A stretch of DNA of 64,000 nucleotides from Candidatus Heteroclostridium caecigallinarum (GTDB lineage Bacteria > Bacillota > Clostridia > Christensenellales > CAG-314). Positions within the stretch are counted from its first letter, which is position 1. The number at the start of each line of letters is the position of its first letter. Both the position numbers and the translations under genes were made by a program. The stretch lies in assembly GCA_904419725.1 (NCBI GenBank), contig CAJFSP010000004.1:1-64000 (forward strand), given 5' to 3'. Positions 42,916 through 52,485 of the stretch are shown here, piece by piece. The notes under the pieces are model-generated. The model searched no databases. It was given only the letters and a program-made list of their open reading frames with translations, and was not told the origin of the DNA.

Positions 42916-43434
42916 TTATACTTTTGCCGCCATGTAGACTATGTGGGGCATGTCCATGCCGTAATAGTGTTTAATTATTTGTCCGACGGGTTTCATGCCG
43001 TTTGCCGGGGCGACTTTGACTGACGCCTCGTTGCCGACCCGTATTATGGAGTAAACCTCGCTTTCGCCCAGGACGTCGAAGGCATAATTTTTGCAGGCGG
43101 CCGCCGCTTCGGCGGCGTAACCCCTGTGCCAGAAGTTTTTGTCGAAAATATAGCCTACCTCACGCACGGTTTTGCCGCCGACGTCCTGTTTTGTTATGCC
43201 GCACTGGCCAATCAGACGGCCGTTTTTGCGCAAAATGACCGCCCACAGGCCGAAGCCGTCTGTTTTGTATCTGTCAAGTTGCCTGTTCAGCCACCCGCGC
43301 GCTTCTTCCGCCGAAAAAGCGTGTTCATAGGCGTACATTACATCTTTGTCCCGCAGCATGACGCAAAGCGCGTCATAGTCGCCGGGCGTGAGTTTTCTCA
43401 GAATCAGTCGTTTTGTGGTGAGAATCTGTTTCAT
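42916..43434 (-). CDS. GNAT family N-acetyltransferase (RimJ/RimL type)
   Basis: The 172-residue protein starts TTKRLILRKLTPGDYDAL and has the acetyl-CoA pyrophosphate loop around FDKNFWHRGYAAEAAAACKNYAF (R/Q-x-x-G-x-A form), followed by RVGNEASVKVAPANGMKPVG. It acetylates the amino group of a protein N-terminus or small molecule; the substrate is unknown. Its start overlaps the thpR stop by four bases, so they are cotranscribed. Confidence 0.88.
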   Translation of the reverse strand: MKQILTTKRLILRKLTPGDYDALCVMLRDKDVMYAYEHAFSAEEARGWLNRQLDRYKTDGFGLWAVILRKNGRLIGQCGITKQDVGGKTVREVGYIFDKNFWHRGYAAEAAAACKNYAFDVLGESEVYSIIRVGNEASVKVAPANGMKPVGQIIKHYYGMDMPHIVYMAAKV

Positions 43435-43973
43435 TGCGCCAGGTTGAAAAAAGTTATAGGGGTGTATATCATGCCGCTTTCGCCCCGACGGCTTTCAAAC
43501 AGGGTAAAATCTGTCACTTCAAAGGGGAAGTTGAACACGGGCACATGCTTTTTGACTTCACGGAACGGCATGACGAATTCCGCGTCGCGCAGCAGCGTGA
43601 CGTGCGGCAGGTATTTTTTGTCGCCGCTGTCTTGTTTCGCGGCGAAAGGCGCCATCGCCGCCGCTACGTCTTTTTGCAGGCTTTCAAACGCCTTGGACGT
43701 TTTGAGTTTTACAACGGCGCAGCCGTTGCGGAAATGCGCCGTGTCCCAGAATCCCGTCATGAATTTTTTGTGCCGCCGCGCCGCGTCCGTCAGGGCGCGG
43801 CATATTTCTTCAAGGCGGGCGGCGTCTGTTTCACCCATAAAAAACAGGGTGCAATGCATGTTTTCCGTCGGGATTATTCTGCCCCCGGCAAGGTGAGGTA
43901 TAAACGCCAGCCGCGTTTTTTCGAGATTGTTTTTTTGCCTGTCGGCGAAATCGAGTCCCACAAAGAGTCGCAT
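43431..43973 (-). CDS. thpR: RNA 2',3'-cyclic phosphodiesterase
   Basis: The 180-residue protein of the 2H phosphoesterase family has both His motifs: MHCTLFFMG (about 39-47) and LPHVTLLRDA (about 124-133). It opens with RLFVGLDFAD, typical for ThpR/LigT. It hydrolyses 2',3'-cyclic phosphate ends of RNA. It lies between the MATE gene (21-base gap) and the GNAT gene (four-base overlap). Confidence 0.9.
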   Translation of the reverse strand: MRLFVGLDFADRQKNNLEKTRLAFIPHLAGGRIIPTENMHCTLFFMGETDAARLEEICRALTDAARRHKKFMTGFWDTAHFRNGCAVVKLKTSKAFESLQKDVAAAMAPFAAKQDSGDKKYLPHVTLLRDAEFVMPFREVKKHVPVFNFPFEVTDFTLFESRRGESGMIYTPITFFNLAQ

Positions 43974-43994
43974 TGTTTTCTCCTTCCGTGCCGT

Positions 43995-45368
43995 TCAGAT
44001 TTGTTCGAGCAGATGCTTGTTCTGCCACTTGCCCGACACGAAGCGTATGACCGCCCACGCGCCGCTGATGAGCCAGCTGAGCGGAAAAGCGTAAAAGGCG
44101 TAGATATATCCGCCGAGTGTCCAATAACAGACGTATGCCGCTATTGTGCGTATCGCCATGGCGGTGATGATGTTGGCGAAGGGCACCAGCACGTCGCCCG
44201 CGCCGCGCAGAACGCCGTTGGTGCAGTACTGTGTGGCGAGTATCAGGCAGAACGGGCACATGGCGAACATAAATTCTTTCGCCACTTTGACCACTCCCGC
44301 CGTGGTGCTGCCGCCGTCGACGTTGATGATTAGCCCTATGAGCCGGTCGCTGAACACCAGCCCCGGTATCACGGTGAAGCACAGCATGACGGCGGTCAGC
44401 GCGAGTCCGCATACATATCCTTGTTTTATGCGTTTTATTTCGCCCGCGCCCCTGTTCTGCGCGGCGTACGCCGACAGCGCGCTGCTTATGGCGAACAGCG
44501 GCAGGTGCAGAAAGTCTATTATTCTGTTGCCTACGCCGTAGCCCGACAGGTGTATCGTCTGACCCGTGCCGATGTCAAAAGAGCTGACGATTATTTGCAG
44601 CAGCAAAATCGACACATACATGCACGTCTGTTCCAGCGCGGCGGGCAGACCTGTCAGCAGCACCTTTTTGAACAGCGGTTTATCAAAGGTAAATTCGTTT
44701 TTGCGCACGAACAGCGCTTTGACTTTTATGGATGTGTAAACCACGCACAGCGCCGCCGAAACGACGTTTGCCGTCACTGTGGCTATGGCGATGCCCGTCA
44801 CGCCCCACGGGGTGACAAACAGCAGGTCGAGCGCCACGTTGACTGCTGTCGCGGCTATGAGAAAATACAGCGGCGCACGGCTGTTGCCCACGCCGCGGAG
44901 TATGCCGGAATAAATGTTGTAGACCATCATCGGCACAAGCCCGACGAATATTATGCGCAGGTACTGCGTGGCTGGCGCGAGATATTCCGGCACGACGTTC
45001 ATCATGCGCAAGAGCTGTTCGGTGAGGATGACGCCCAGCACGGACAGCAGCAGCGTGAAAGACAGAATGCTGATGAGTATGGTGGAAACGGCTTTTTTGA
45101 GCTGGTCATAGCGTTTGGCGCCGAACAGCTGCGACACAACGACTGACGCGCCCGTCGAAAGACCAATCATCAGCGCCACGAAAAGCTGCATTATCGTGTT
45201 TGACGCGCTGACCGCGCCGAAATAGTTGGCGTCGAGATACTGGCCGACTATCACCGCGTCGACCAGGTTGTACGCCTGCTGCAAAAATGTGGACAGCAAT
45301 ATGGGCAAAGAAAAAAGGAAAATCAGCCTGAAAGGGTTTCCTTTTGTCAAATCCATCGTTTTGTTCAT
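43995..45368 (-). CDS. MATE family efflux transporter, second copy
   Basis: The 457-residue protein begins MDLTKGNPFRLIFLFSLPIL after four residues and has about twelve helices. It is a distant paralogue of the pump at 4310. The start at 45368 is set ten bases after a TAAAAT -10 element (TTGACT, 17 nt), so the message has almost no leader. It heads an operon with thpR and the GNAT gene. Confidence 0.9.
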   Translation of the reverse strand: MNKTMDLTKGNPFRLIFLFSLPILLSTFLQQAYNLVDAVIVGQYLDANYFGAVSASNTIMQLFVALMIGLSTGASVVVSQLFGAKRYDQLKKAVSTILISILSFTLLLSVLGVILTEQLLRMMNVVPEYLAPATQYLRIIFVGLVPMMVYNIYSGILRGVGNSRAPLYFLIAATAVNVALDLLFVTPWGVTGIAIATVTANVVSAALCVVYTSIKVKALFVRKNEFTFDKPLFKKVLLTGLPAALEQTCMYVSILLLQIIVSSFDIGTGQTIHLSGYGVGNRIIDFLHLPLFAISSALSAYAAQNRGAGEIKRIKQGYVCGLALTAVMLCFTVIPGLVFSDRLIGLIINVDGGSTTAGVVKVAKEFMFAMCPFCLILATQYCTNGVLRGAGDVLVPFANIITAMAIRTIAAYVCYWTLGGYIYAFYAFPLSWLISGAWAVIRFVSGKWQNKHLLEQI

Positions 45369-45378
45369 AAGCAAACAA

Positions 45379-45424
45379 ATTTTAATCTTTTTGTATTGCA
45401 AAGTCAACAGGTTGAATATATTCT
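45379..45424. promoter_or_regulatory. Overlapping divergent promoters
   Basis: Minus strand: TTGACT (45407-45402), 17 nt, TAAAAT (45384-45379), for the MATE operon. Plus strand: TTGCAA (45396-45401), 17 nt, TATTCT (45419-45424), for the M1 peptidase gene. The two -35 regions overlap within 12 bases, so polymerase binding is likely mutually exclusive. Confidence 0.72.
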
Positions 45425-45452
45425 AATGACTTTGCTTGCAAGGGGAGATAGT

Positions 45453-46931
45453 ATGAAAAAAAAGTTGGCGGCGGCGCTGCTGCTTGTGTGTCTGTTGTTT
45501 GGTTTTTCGGCGTGCGGCGGCGGGGATTATATCGTTGACGAGAGCAAAAAACTGTCGTCTTATGAAATCACCGCGAAGTTTGACGAACAGACCAAGACGC
45601 TTGAAGCGCTGGAAACCTTTAAGTGGAAAAACGACAGCGGCGAAACTCTGGACGAGGCGGTGTTTCATCTTTACCCCAACGCTTTCAGGGAAGACGCCGT
45701 GTATAAACCCGTTTCGGAACAGGACTTCACAAGCGCCTACCCGAACGGCGCCAGTTACGGCGGAATAGAAATTTCGTCGGTCACGGCAGGCGGAAACGAG
45801 GTTGATTTTTCCGTTGGCGGCGAAGATAAAAACCTGCTTGTCGTGCCGCTAGGGCGCGATTTGCCGCCCGGCGGCGAAACGGTAATAGAAATAAAGTTCA
45901 CCGACACGCTGCCCAACGCCGCGCACAGATACGGTTATACCGACAACAACTATTCTTTCGGCAACTGGTATCCCGTGCTGTGCGTAAGGGAAAACGGCGG
46001 CTGGGTCACAACGCCTTATTACTCTAACGGCGACCCGTTTTATTCGGTTATGGCGAACTATACCGTCAGCGTGACATATCCCGCCTGGTTCACCGCCGCC
46101 GCCACGGGCGATTTTTCCGTGACCAAAAGCGGAGGCGCCGCCACGTTTACGTCCACGGCGCTCACCGTGAGAGATTTCGCCTTTGTGCTGTCGGATAAGT
46201 TCAAGGTAAAAACCGCGGCGGCGGGTGAAACGACTGTCAGTTATTATTATTTCGACGACGACAACGCCGAAGAAAATCTGCGCGTTGCTGCCGAGGCGGT
46301 TAAAACGTTCGGCGAAATGATTGGCGGATATCCGTACGCCGGGCTTTGCGTGGCGCAGACCGATTTTGTTTACGGCGGCATGGAGTATCCTAACCTTGTT
46401 TACGTCGCTTCCGGGCTGGATGACGCCACAATGAAACAGGTTATCGTCCATGAAATCGCCCATCAGTGGTGGTATAACCTGGTGGGCAACAATCAGGCGG
46501 CGCACGCGTGGATGGACGAGGGACTTACCGAATTTACAACGGCGTTGTTTTTCAAAAAGAACACGCAGTATTCCGACGAGATAAATTTCGACAAGACCGT
46601 CCGTACGCTGGAACGTAATTACACAATGTTTGTGGACGTGATGGAAAGCATGGGCAGCGCCGACACGTCAATGAACAGAGCGGTCAACGAATACGCGACC
46701 GAACAGGAATATGTCTGCATGACTTACACAAAAGGCACGCTCATGTTCGAAAACCTTATGTTTTCCATAGGGCAGAACAGGTTTGAAAAATGCCTGAAAA
46801 GATACTTTCGTGATTTCCGCTGCGGCGTGGCTACGCCGGACGGCATGATTGAAAGTTTTCAAAAAGCGTGCGGCGTGAACCTTCAGGGCTTTTTCAGCGA
46901 ATGGCTGGAAGGGAAAGTAGTCATAGGATAA
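45453..46931 (+). CDS. M1 family metallopeptidase lipoprotein
   Basis: The 492-residue protein has a lipoprotein signal (residues 1-20) with lipobox FSAC before a Gly-rich start. The gluzincin core is VHEIAHQWWYN with the third ligand Glu in DEGLTEF, and the exopeptidase motif appears as GGMEYPNL. It is anchored to the outer face of the membrane and probably trims peptides from the N-terminus. Start 45453 follows AAGGGGAG. The stop TAA (46929-46931) is provided by the first bases of a hairpin repeat. Confidence 0.9.
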   Translation: MKKKLAAALLLVCLLFGFSACGGGDYIVDESKKLSSYEITAKFDEQTKTLEALETFKWKNDSGETLDEAVFHLYPNAFREDAVYKPVSEQDFTSAYPNGASYGGIEISSVTAGGNEVDFSVGGEDKNLLVVPLGRDLPPGGETVIEIKFTDTLPNAAHRYGYTDNNYSFGNWYPVLCVRENGGWVTTPYYSNGDPFYSVMANYTVSVTYPAWFTAAATGDFSVTKSGGAATFTSTALTVRDFAFVLSDKFKVKTAAAGETTVSYYYFDDDNAEENLRVAAEAVKTFGEMIGGYPYAGLCVAQTDFVYGGMEYPNLVYVASGLDDATMKQVIVHEIAHQWWYNLVGNNQAAHAWMDEGLTEFTTALFFKKNTQYSDEINFDKTVRTLERNYTMFVDVMESMGSADTSMNRAVNEYATEQEYVCMTYTKGTLMFENLMFSIGQNRFEKCLKRYFRDFRCGVATPDGMIESFQKACGVNLQGFFSEWLEGKVVIG

Positions 46932-47700
46932 GCGGCATATCTCGCTTACGCTTCGATATGTCGCTTGTCTGCGGCGGTTAATCTGTCGGGCTAACCCCCT
47001 GTCGTGCTGACGCGCACGACATCCCCCTTAACAAAGGGGGAGTATAAGCGTCATGTCTTGCTCACGCCGCGACATGCCGCTTGGCTAAGGCGTTTAATAA
47101 GCGCCATATCTCCCTGACGGTCGATATGTCGCTTGACTGCGGCGTTTAATCTGTCGGGCTGACCCCCTGTCGTGCTGACGCGCACGACATCCCCCTTAAC
47201 AAAGGGGGAGTATAAGCGGCATGTCTTGCTCACGCCGCGACATGCCGCTTGGCTAAGGCGTTTAATAAGCGCCATATCTCGCTTACGCTTCGATATGCCG
47301 CTTGGCTAAGGCGTTTAATAAGCGACATATCTCGCTTACGCTTCGATATGTCGCTTGGCTGCGTCGTTTAATCTGTCGGGCTAACCCCCTGTCGTGCTGA
47401 CGCGCACGACATCCCCCTTAACAAAGGGGGAGTATAAGCGCCATATCTCGCTTACGCTTCGATATGGCGCTTGTTCAAGGCGTTTAATCGATAGAACCAA
47501 CCCCTTGTTTCGCCTACGGCTCAACATTCCCCTTTGAAAGGGGAAGAGATAAGCGCCATATCTCGCTTATGCTTCGATATGCCGCTTGTCTGCGGCGGTT
47601 AATCGATAGAACCAACCCTCAGTCACGCCGACGGCGTGACGGCGCCTTTCAAAGGGAGCGAGTTTATTCGAGTGTATTGTCGCCTCTTGCTTACGCTGCG
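46929..47700. repeat. Hairpin-repeat cluster 3 (about 8 core units)
   Basis: The cluster begins exactly at the stop codon of the M1 peptidase gene (GATAAGCGGCATATC). It holds about eight core units, three GTCGTGC-type linkers, one CCCCTTT/AAAGGGG linker and one GTCACGCC linker. Perfectly paired variants occur with different arms: AAGCGGCATGTC/GACATGCCGCTT, AAGCGACATATC/GATATGTCGCTT and AAGCGCCATATC/GATATGGCGCTT. No gene is supported up to 47892; 47700-47857 holds only degraded repeat and spacer. Confidence 0.85.
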
Positions 47701-47857
47701 TTGAGGCGGCTTGCCGATGAAACTGTTTCCTTTGCCGTTCAGGGGCGGATAGCGGCGGTGCTGTTATAAAAATATTTCGCAAAGCGGCGTGCCGAAAGGA
47801 GCGCCGCTTTGTTTATGCCCTTTTTGGCGGGGCGGTAAAGGCGGCACGGGCTTTTGG

Positions 47858-47886
47858 TTGCGCTGTTTTGCCGCAGGCGTTATAAT
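47858..47886 (+). promoter_or_regulatory. Leaderless promoter of the ApbE-like gene
   Basis: TTGCGC (47858-47863), 17 nt, TATAAT (47881-47886). ATG 47893 begins seven bases after the -10 element, at the expected transcript start, with no ribosome site. Confidence 0.7.
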
Positions 47887-47892
47887 GCTTTC

Positions 47893-49614
47893 ATGGTGAA
47901 AAAATTCGCTGTGTTGATGCTTTGCGTTTTGTGCGCCGCCGCGTGGCTGCCATGCCGCCCTGTCAGCGCCGTGGGGGTATCCGCTGACGGCGGCGTGTAC
48001 GTTACGGACGACAGTTTCAACACGGAAAACATAATAAATCTTTACGGCGAAAATGCCGCCGAGGCGGCGGAAGCCATCGTGGCGGAGTTTGAAACGATAG
48101 ACGATCTGTTTTCGCTGACAAAAGACAGTCAGATTGCCGAACTCAACGAAAACGGCGTTTTGTTTGGCGCCGACCAAAGGGTGACATATCTCATCGGCCG
48201 CGCGCTGGAACTGTTTGAGATTACCGAAGGGGCGTTCAACCCCGCCACTTATCTTCTGACAGACCTGTGGCAGTTGTCGTCGCGTTTCGGCGACGGCGCG
48301 CCTGCGGAAACCCGTCCTTATGACAGGCCGCTTTACACTTTGCCCGAGCAAAAGTATATCGACGCTTTCAGGCAGTTGCTGAACTTCGGCGATATAGTCA
48401 TCGACGGCGACACGGTGTATCTGCCGGATAACAGCGTGACGGTGGACGGCGCGGAATACCGCATGATGATAGACCTGGGCGGAATAGTCAAAGGTTACGC
48501 CGCCGAGCGGGCAAGGGAAATCGCCTCGGAATACGGCGTTACGCAGGGGTATGTCAGCCTGGGCGGCAGTTCCATTGTGTTTCTGACTAATCCGGACGGC
48601 GACGGCGGCGATTTCACCGTGGGCGTCATCAACCCCGACAATATTTCCTCATATTACGCGCGGATAAACGTTTCGAACACCGCCATGTCAACCAGCGGTG
48701 ACTATCAGCCCGGCAAATATTTCGAACTTGACGGCAAGAGATACTGCCACATCATTGACGGCGAAACGGGCATGCCGGTTGACAGCGGCATACGCACCGT
48801 GTCGATTATATGCGACGACCCCGTGCTTGCCGACGCCATGACCACGGCGGTCATGGTGATGGGGTATGACGAAGCACGGGCGAAAATAAACGGCGGATAT
48901 TTCGGGAGCAACGGCGTAAAGACGGCGGTTGTGTATGAGCGGCAGTGGCTGCTGGGCAGCGTTAAGGAAGTGGTGACCAACACTTCCGCCGATTTCTGGC
49001 AAATCACTTCGCCCGGCTATACGATATGCGGCTATGTGACGGACGGCGACTTTGCCTACAACGCCAAAAACCCCAACCTGTGGCTGTTTATATGCGCCGT
49101 TGGCGCGGCGGCAATCGTGCTGATTGTAATCGCCGTCGTCAAAAGGAAAAGCAGACCGAGCCGCGACGTCAGGAAGCAGAAGTTTTTCCGCCCCGCCGAC
49201 GTCATTGTTTACGCCGTCACGGCGGCGTGCGTGCTGGCGCTGTTCCTGGGTTTTGTGGTGTTCAGGCAACAGAGCGACCTCGAACGGGTGGAGATTTACC
49301 TCGGCGCGGATATAGTTTACGTTTTCGATATGGCTTCCGAGACGGGCGAAATAGCGGAAGGGCATGAAGGCGACGTGTCCGTCAGGACGGAAGGCGGAGT
49401 GACGTATGTCACCGTTTACACAGACGGGCATTATAACGTGGTGACGATTGACAGTGAGGGCGCCAAAATGACGGACGCCGATTGCAGCAACACCAAAGAG
49501 TGCGTCAACAACTTTCCTAAAATCACTTCGGGCGACAGCGTTATTATCTGCGACGTGACGCACGTCAAAGTAGTGGGTTCGGGCGGCGGAGAACTGCCTG
49601 TGATAAGCGGGTGA
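47893..49614 (+). CDS. ApbE-like FAD:protein FMN transferase fused to a NusG-II-like domain
   Basis: The 573-residue protein has a signal peptide (about 1-26), an ApbE domain (about 30-350) with DLGGIVKGYAAERA, SNTAMSTSGDY and YCHIIDGETGMPV, then a transmembrane helix (about 395-417), a basic linker, a second helix (about 435-455) and a C-terminal NusG domain II-like region (about 460-573). ApbE proteins attach FMN to extracytoplasmic redox proteins. The NusG-II module is otherwise seen as a separate protein near Gx transporters. The Gx gene follows after five bases, so the pair probably serves an envelope flavin or quinone system. It may be leaderless. Confidence 0.82.
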   Translation: MVKKFAVLMLCVLCAAAWLPCRPVSAVGVSADGGVYVTDDSFNTENIINLYGENAAEAAEAIVAEFETIDDLFSLTKDSQIAELNENGVLFGADQRVTYLIGRALELFEITEGAFNPATYLLTDLWQLSSRFGDGAPAETRPYDRPLYTLPEQKYIDAFRQLLNFGDIVIDGDTVYLPDNSVTVDGAEYRMMIDLGGIVKGYAAERAREIASEYGVTQGYVSLGGSSIVFLTNPDGDGGDFTVGVINPDNISSYYARINVSNTAMSTSGDYQPGKYFELDGKRYCHIIDGETGMPVDSGIRTVSIICDDPVLADAMTTAVMVMGYDEARAKINGGYFGSNGVKTAVVYERQWLLGSVKEVVTNTSADFWQITSPGYTICGYVTDGDFAYNAKNPNLWLFICAVGAAAIVLIVIAVVKRKSRPSRDVRKQKFFRPADVIVYAVTAACVLALFLGFVVFRQQSDLERVEIYLGADIVYVFDMASETGEIAEGHEGDVSVRTEGGVTYVTVYTDGHYNVVTIDSEGAKMTDADCSNTKECVNNFPKITSGDSVIICDVTHVKVVGSGGGELPVISG

Positions 49615-49618
49615 AACT

Positions 49619-50143
49619 ATGAGATTTTCTTCAAGACGGATAGCCACGCTCGCCATGCTGGCGGCGCTGGCTTCGGTTACGTTTATAATAGAAGGGCTGT
49701 TTCCGCCGCTTATCGTCCCGGGGGCGAAAATGGGGCTGTCCAACATTTTTTCGTTGCTGGCGGTGGTGCTGTTTTCACCTGTGGACGGCGTCATTCTCGT
49801 GGCGGTGCGCACGACAATCGGCGCTCTGGTCACGGGGAGCATGTCGGCGTGGCTTTACAGTTTTTCCGCCGGCGTGGTCAGCGTGGCGGTGAGCGGGTTT
49901 CTTTACAGACTGGCGGGGGACAGGCTTTCGCTTTTGTCGATAAGCGTGGCGGCGGCGGTGGCGCACAACGTCACGCAGAACACGGTGTTTTGCCTCATCA
50001 CTTCCACGCCCGAGATGTACGCCTATCTGCCTTATCTTGCCGCCGTCGGCGTGCCGGCGGGGCTTATCGTGGGCGTGGCGGCGGCGCTGATACTCAAAAG
50101 CGTGCCGTTTGACAGATTTCTTAAAGACGACTGCTTGCGGTAA
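49619..50143 (+). CDS. Gx transporter family protein (HepS component-I-like)
   Basis: The 174-residue membrane protein has about five helices and the family motif PGAKMGLSNIFSLLAVVLFSP. The Gx family (COG4769) is annotated as heptaprenyl diphosphate synthase component I in some databases but looks like a small ECF-type substrate-binding transporter subunit. It commonly accompanies NusG-II and ApbE proteins in Firmicutes. The link to the preceding gene is translational (five-base gap). Confidence 0.85.
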   Translation: MRFSSRRIATLAMLAALASVTFIIEGLFPPLIVPGAKMGLSNIFSLLAVVLFSPVDGVILVAVRTTIGALVTGSMSAWLYSFSAGVVSVAVSGFLYRLAGDRLSLLSISVAAAVAHNVTQNTVFCLITSTPEMYAYLPYLAAVGVPAGLIVGVAAALILKSVPFDRFLKDDCLR

Positions 50144-50153
50144 AATACGGGGC

Positions 50154-50192
50154 GCAAAACGCTTTGTGTTTTGCCGCTTTTTAAGTTATAAT
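50154..50192 (+). promoter_or_regulatory. Overlapping terminator and promoter before the aconitase gene
   Basis: GCAAAAC (50154-50160) pairs with GTTTTGC (50168-50174), ending the Gx transcript before CGCTTTTT. The promoter TTGTGT (50164-50169), 17 nt, TATAAT (50187-50192) overlaps the hairpin. Confidence 0.68.
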
Positions 50193-50235
50193 AAAAAAGT
50201 AACATCGTTTATTTTCAATCTGGAGGGACGACAAA

Positions 50236-52485
50236 GTGATTCAACTTTTTAATGAAGGCGTGTGGCTTCGTGATGGCAGACCCGTCGCCGACATAGACGG
50301 CGACAAAACCGCCGGCCGTGACAAAACGATAGCCTACCGCATAATGAACGCCCACGACAAAGCGGGCGAGGAAAACAAATTCCGCCTGAAATTCGACGCC
50401 ATGATGTCGCACGACATCACTTACGTCGGCATTATACAGACGGCGCGCGCCAGCGGGCTCAAAGCCTTTCCGCTGGAATACAACCTGACCAACTGCCACA
50501 ACAGCCTGTGCGCAGTGGGCGGCACCATCAACGAGGACGACCACGTGTTCGGCCTTTCCGCCGCAAAAAAATACGGCGGCAACTTCGTGCCGACAAACCT
50601 CGCCGTGATACACCAATACGCCAGGGAGGCGGTTGTCGGCTGCGGCAAAATGGTGCTGGGCTCCGACAGCCATACCCGTTATGGCGCGCTGGGCACGATG
50701 GGCGTGGGCGAAGGGGGGCCGGAACTCGTCAAGCAGCTGCTCAACAACACTTACGACATAGACAAGCCGCAGGTAATCCTGGTGTGGCTGGAAGGCGCGC
50801 CGCGGCACGGCGTTGGCCCTCACGACGTGGCGATTGCCATGTGCAAAGCCGTGTTCCAGAACGGTTTCGTCAAAAACAAGGTGCTGGAATTCGCCGGCCC
50901 GGGTCTCAGAAACCTGTCGGTGGATTTCCGCAACGGCATTGACGTCATGACCACCGAAACCACCTGCCTTTCATCCATATGGGCGACCGACGGCAAAGTG
51001 GCGGAATATTACGCCGTGCACGGCATGGCGGACAGGTATAAATGCCTGCAAACGGAAAACGGCGCCTATTATGACGGAATGATTAAAATAGACCTTTCAA
51101 AAGTGGAGTGCATGATTGCTCTGCCGTTCCACCCGTCAAACGCTTATACCATTAAAGAATTCAAGGAAAACGCCGCGGATATCCTCGCACTGGTGGAAAA
51201 GAACGCACAAGAGCAGTTCGGCGGCAAAGTCAGCCTTAACCTTGCCGATAAAGTCAGCGGCAAAGACGTCATGATTGACCAGGGCATAATCGCCGGCTGC
51301 GCGGGCGGACTTTTCGAGAACCTGTGCGAAGCGGCGGATATCCTCAGCGGCAAATCCACAGGCAACGGTTATTTCACGCTGTCTACTTATCCTGCCAGCC
51401 AGCCGCTGATGATGGAAATCGTCAAAAACGGCGTGGCGGCGAAACTCATCGAGGCGGGCGCTCTCATCAAACCGGCGTTCTGCGGGCCGTGCTTCGGCGC
51501 CGGCGACGTGCCGTCCAACAACGGCCTGTCGATACGCCACACCACGAGAAACTTCCCTAACAGGGAAGGCTCCAAACCCGGGCAGGGGCAGATTTCCGCA
51601 GTGGCGCTTATGGACGCGCGCTCAATCGCCGCGACGGCGGCGAGCGGCGGCGCGCTGACCGCCGCGAGCGACGTGGACTACAACGTGACGAAATACGAGT
51701 ATCATTTCGACGGCGAAATTTATAAAAAGAGGGTTTACATTGGCTTCGGCAAACCTGACGAAAAGGCGGAACTCAAACTGGGTCCTAACATCACCGACTG
51801 GCCTAAGATGAACCAAATGAGCGACAACATGCTGCTTAAACTCGCCGCCGTCATTCACGACCCCGTCACCACCACCGACGAACTTATCCCGTCGGGCGAA
51901 ACGTCGAGTTACCGATCCAATCCGCTCAAACTGTCGGAATTCGCTTTGTCGAGGCGCGTGCCGGAATACGTGGGCAGGTCGAAAGACGTTCAGGCGCAGG
52001 ACAGGGCGAGGAGAAACGGCAACGTGTCGGAAGAAATCAAAAACGCCCTTTCGAAAGTGGGCGACGCGGCGGCTCTCGCCGGAAACACTTCTTACGGCTC
52101 GTGCGTGTTCGCCACCAAGCCGGGCGACGGCTCGGCGAGGGAGCAGGCGGCAAGTTGCCAGAAAGTGCTGGGCGGCGACGCCAACATCTGCTATGAATAC
52201 GCCACAAAACGCTACCGCAGCAACTGCATAAACTGGGGCATAGTGCCGTTCACCATAGATAAAGACACGGCTTTCGATTACGCCGAGGGCGACTTCGTGT
52301 TCGTGCCGGACATAAGAGAAAAAATCCGTGACGGCGCGGAAGATATCCCCGCAAAAGTCATCACGCCGGCGGGCGTAAAAGACATCATGCTGCATGTCAA
52401 AGGCCTGACGGAAGACGAAAAAACCATTCTGCTGGAAGGCTGCCTCATGAACTATTACGCCGCGCAGAACAAGGAGGGCAAATGA
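50236..52485 (+). CDS. Aconitate hydratase
   Basis: The 749-residue protein starts with GTG behind CTGGAGGG. It has the three cluster cysteines, in [11 protein letters not shown] and CGPCFGAGD, and the substrate motifs [15 protein letters not shown] and [15 protein letters not shown]. It isomerises citrate to isocitrate through a [4Fe-4S] cluster. The length and order resemble the mitochondrial-type and YbhJ-like branch, not the 890-residue AcnA. It overlaps the isocitrate dehydrogenase gene by four bases, which supports the citrate pathway role. Confidence 0.9.
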   Translation: MIQLFNEGVWLRDGRPVADIDGDKTAGRDKTIAYRIMNAHDKAGEENKFRLKFDAMMSHDITYVGIIQTARASGLKAFPLEYNLTNCHNSLCAVGGTINEDDHVFGLSAAKKYGGNFVPTNLAVIHQYAREAVVGCGKMVLGSDSHTRYGALGTMGVGEGGPELVKQLLNNTYDIDKPQVILVWLEGAPRHGVGPHDVAIAMCKAVFQNGFVKNKVLEFAGPGLRNLSVDFRNGIDVMTTETTCLSSIWATDGKVAEYYAVHGMADRYKCLQTENGAYYDGMIKIDLSKVECMIALPFHPSNAYTIKEFKENAADILALVEKNAQEQFGGKVSLNLADKVSGKDVMIDQGIIAGCAGGLFENLCEAADILSGKSTGNGYFTLSTYPASQPLMMEIVKNGVAAKLIEAGALIKPAFCGPCFGAGDVPSNNGLSIRHTTRNFPNREGSKPGQGQISAVALMDARSIAATAASGGALTAASDVDYNVTKYEYHFDGEIYKKRVYIGFGKPDEKAELKLGPNITDWPKMNQMSDNMLLKLAAVIHDPVTTTDELIPSGETSSYRSNPLKLSEFALSRRVPEYVGRSKDVQAQDRARRNGNVSEEIKNALSKVGDAAALAGNTSYGSCVFATKPGDGSAREQAASCQKVLGGDANICYEYATKRYRSNCINWGIVPFTIDKDTAFDYAEGDFVFVPDIREKIRDGAEDIPAKVITPAGVKDIMLHVKGLTEDEKTILLEGCLMNYYAAQNKEGK

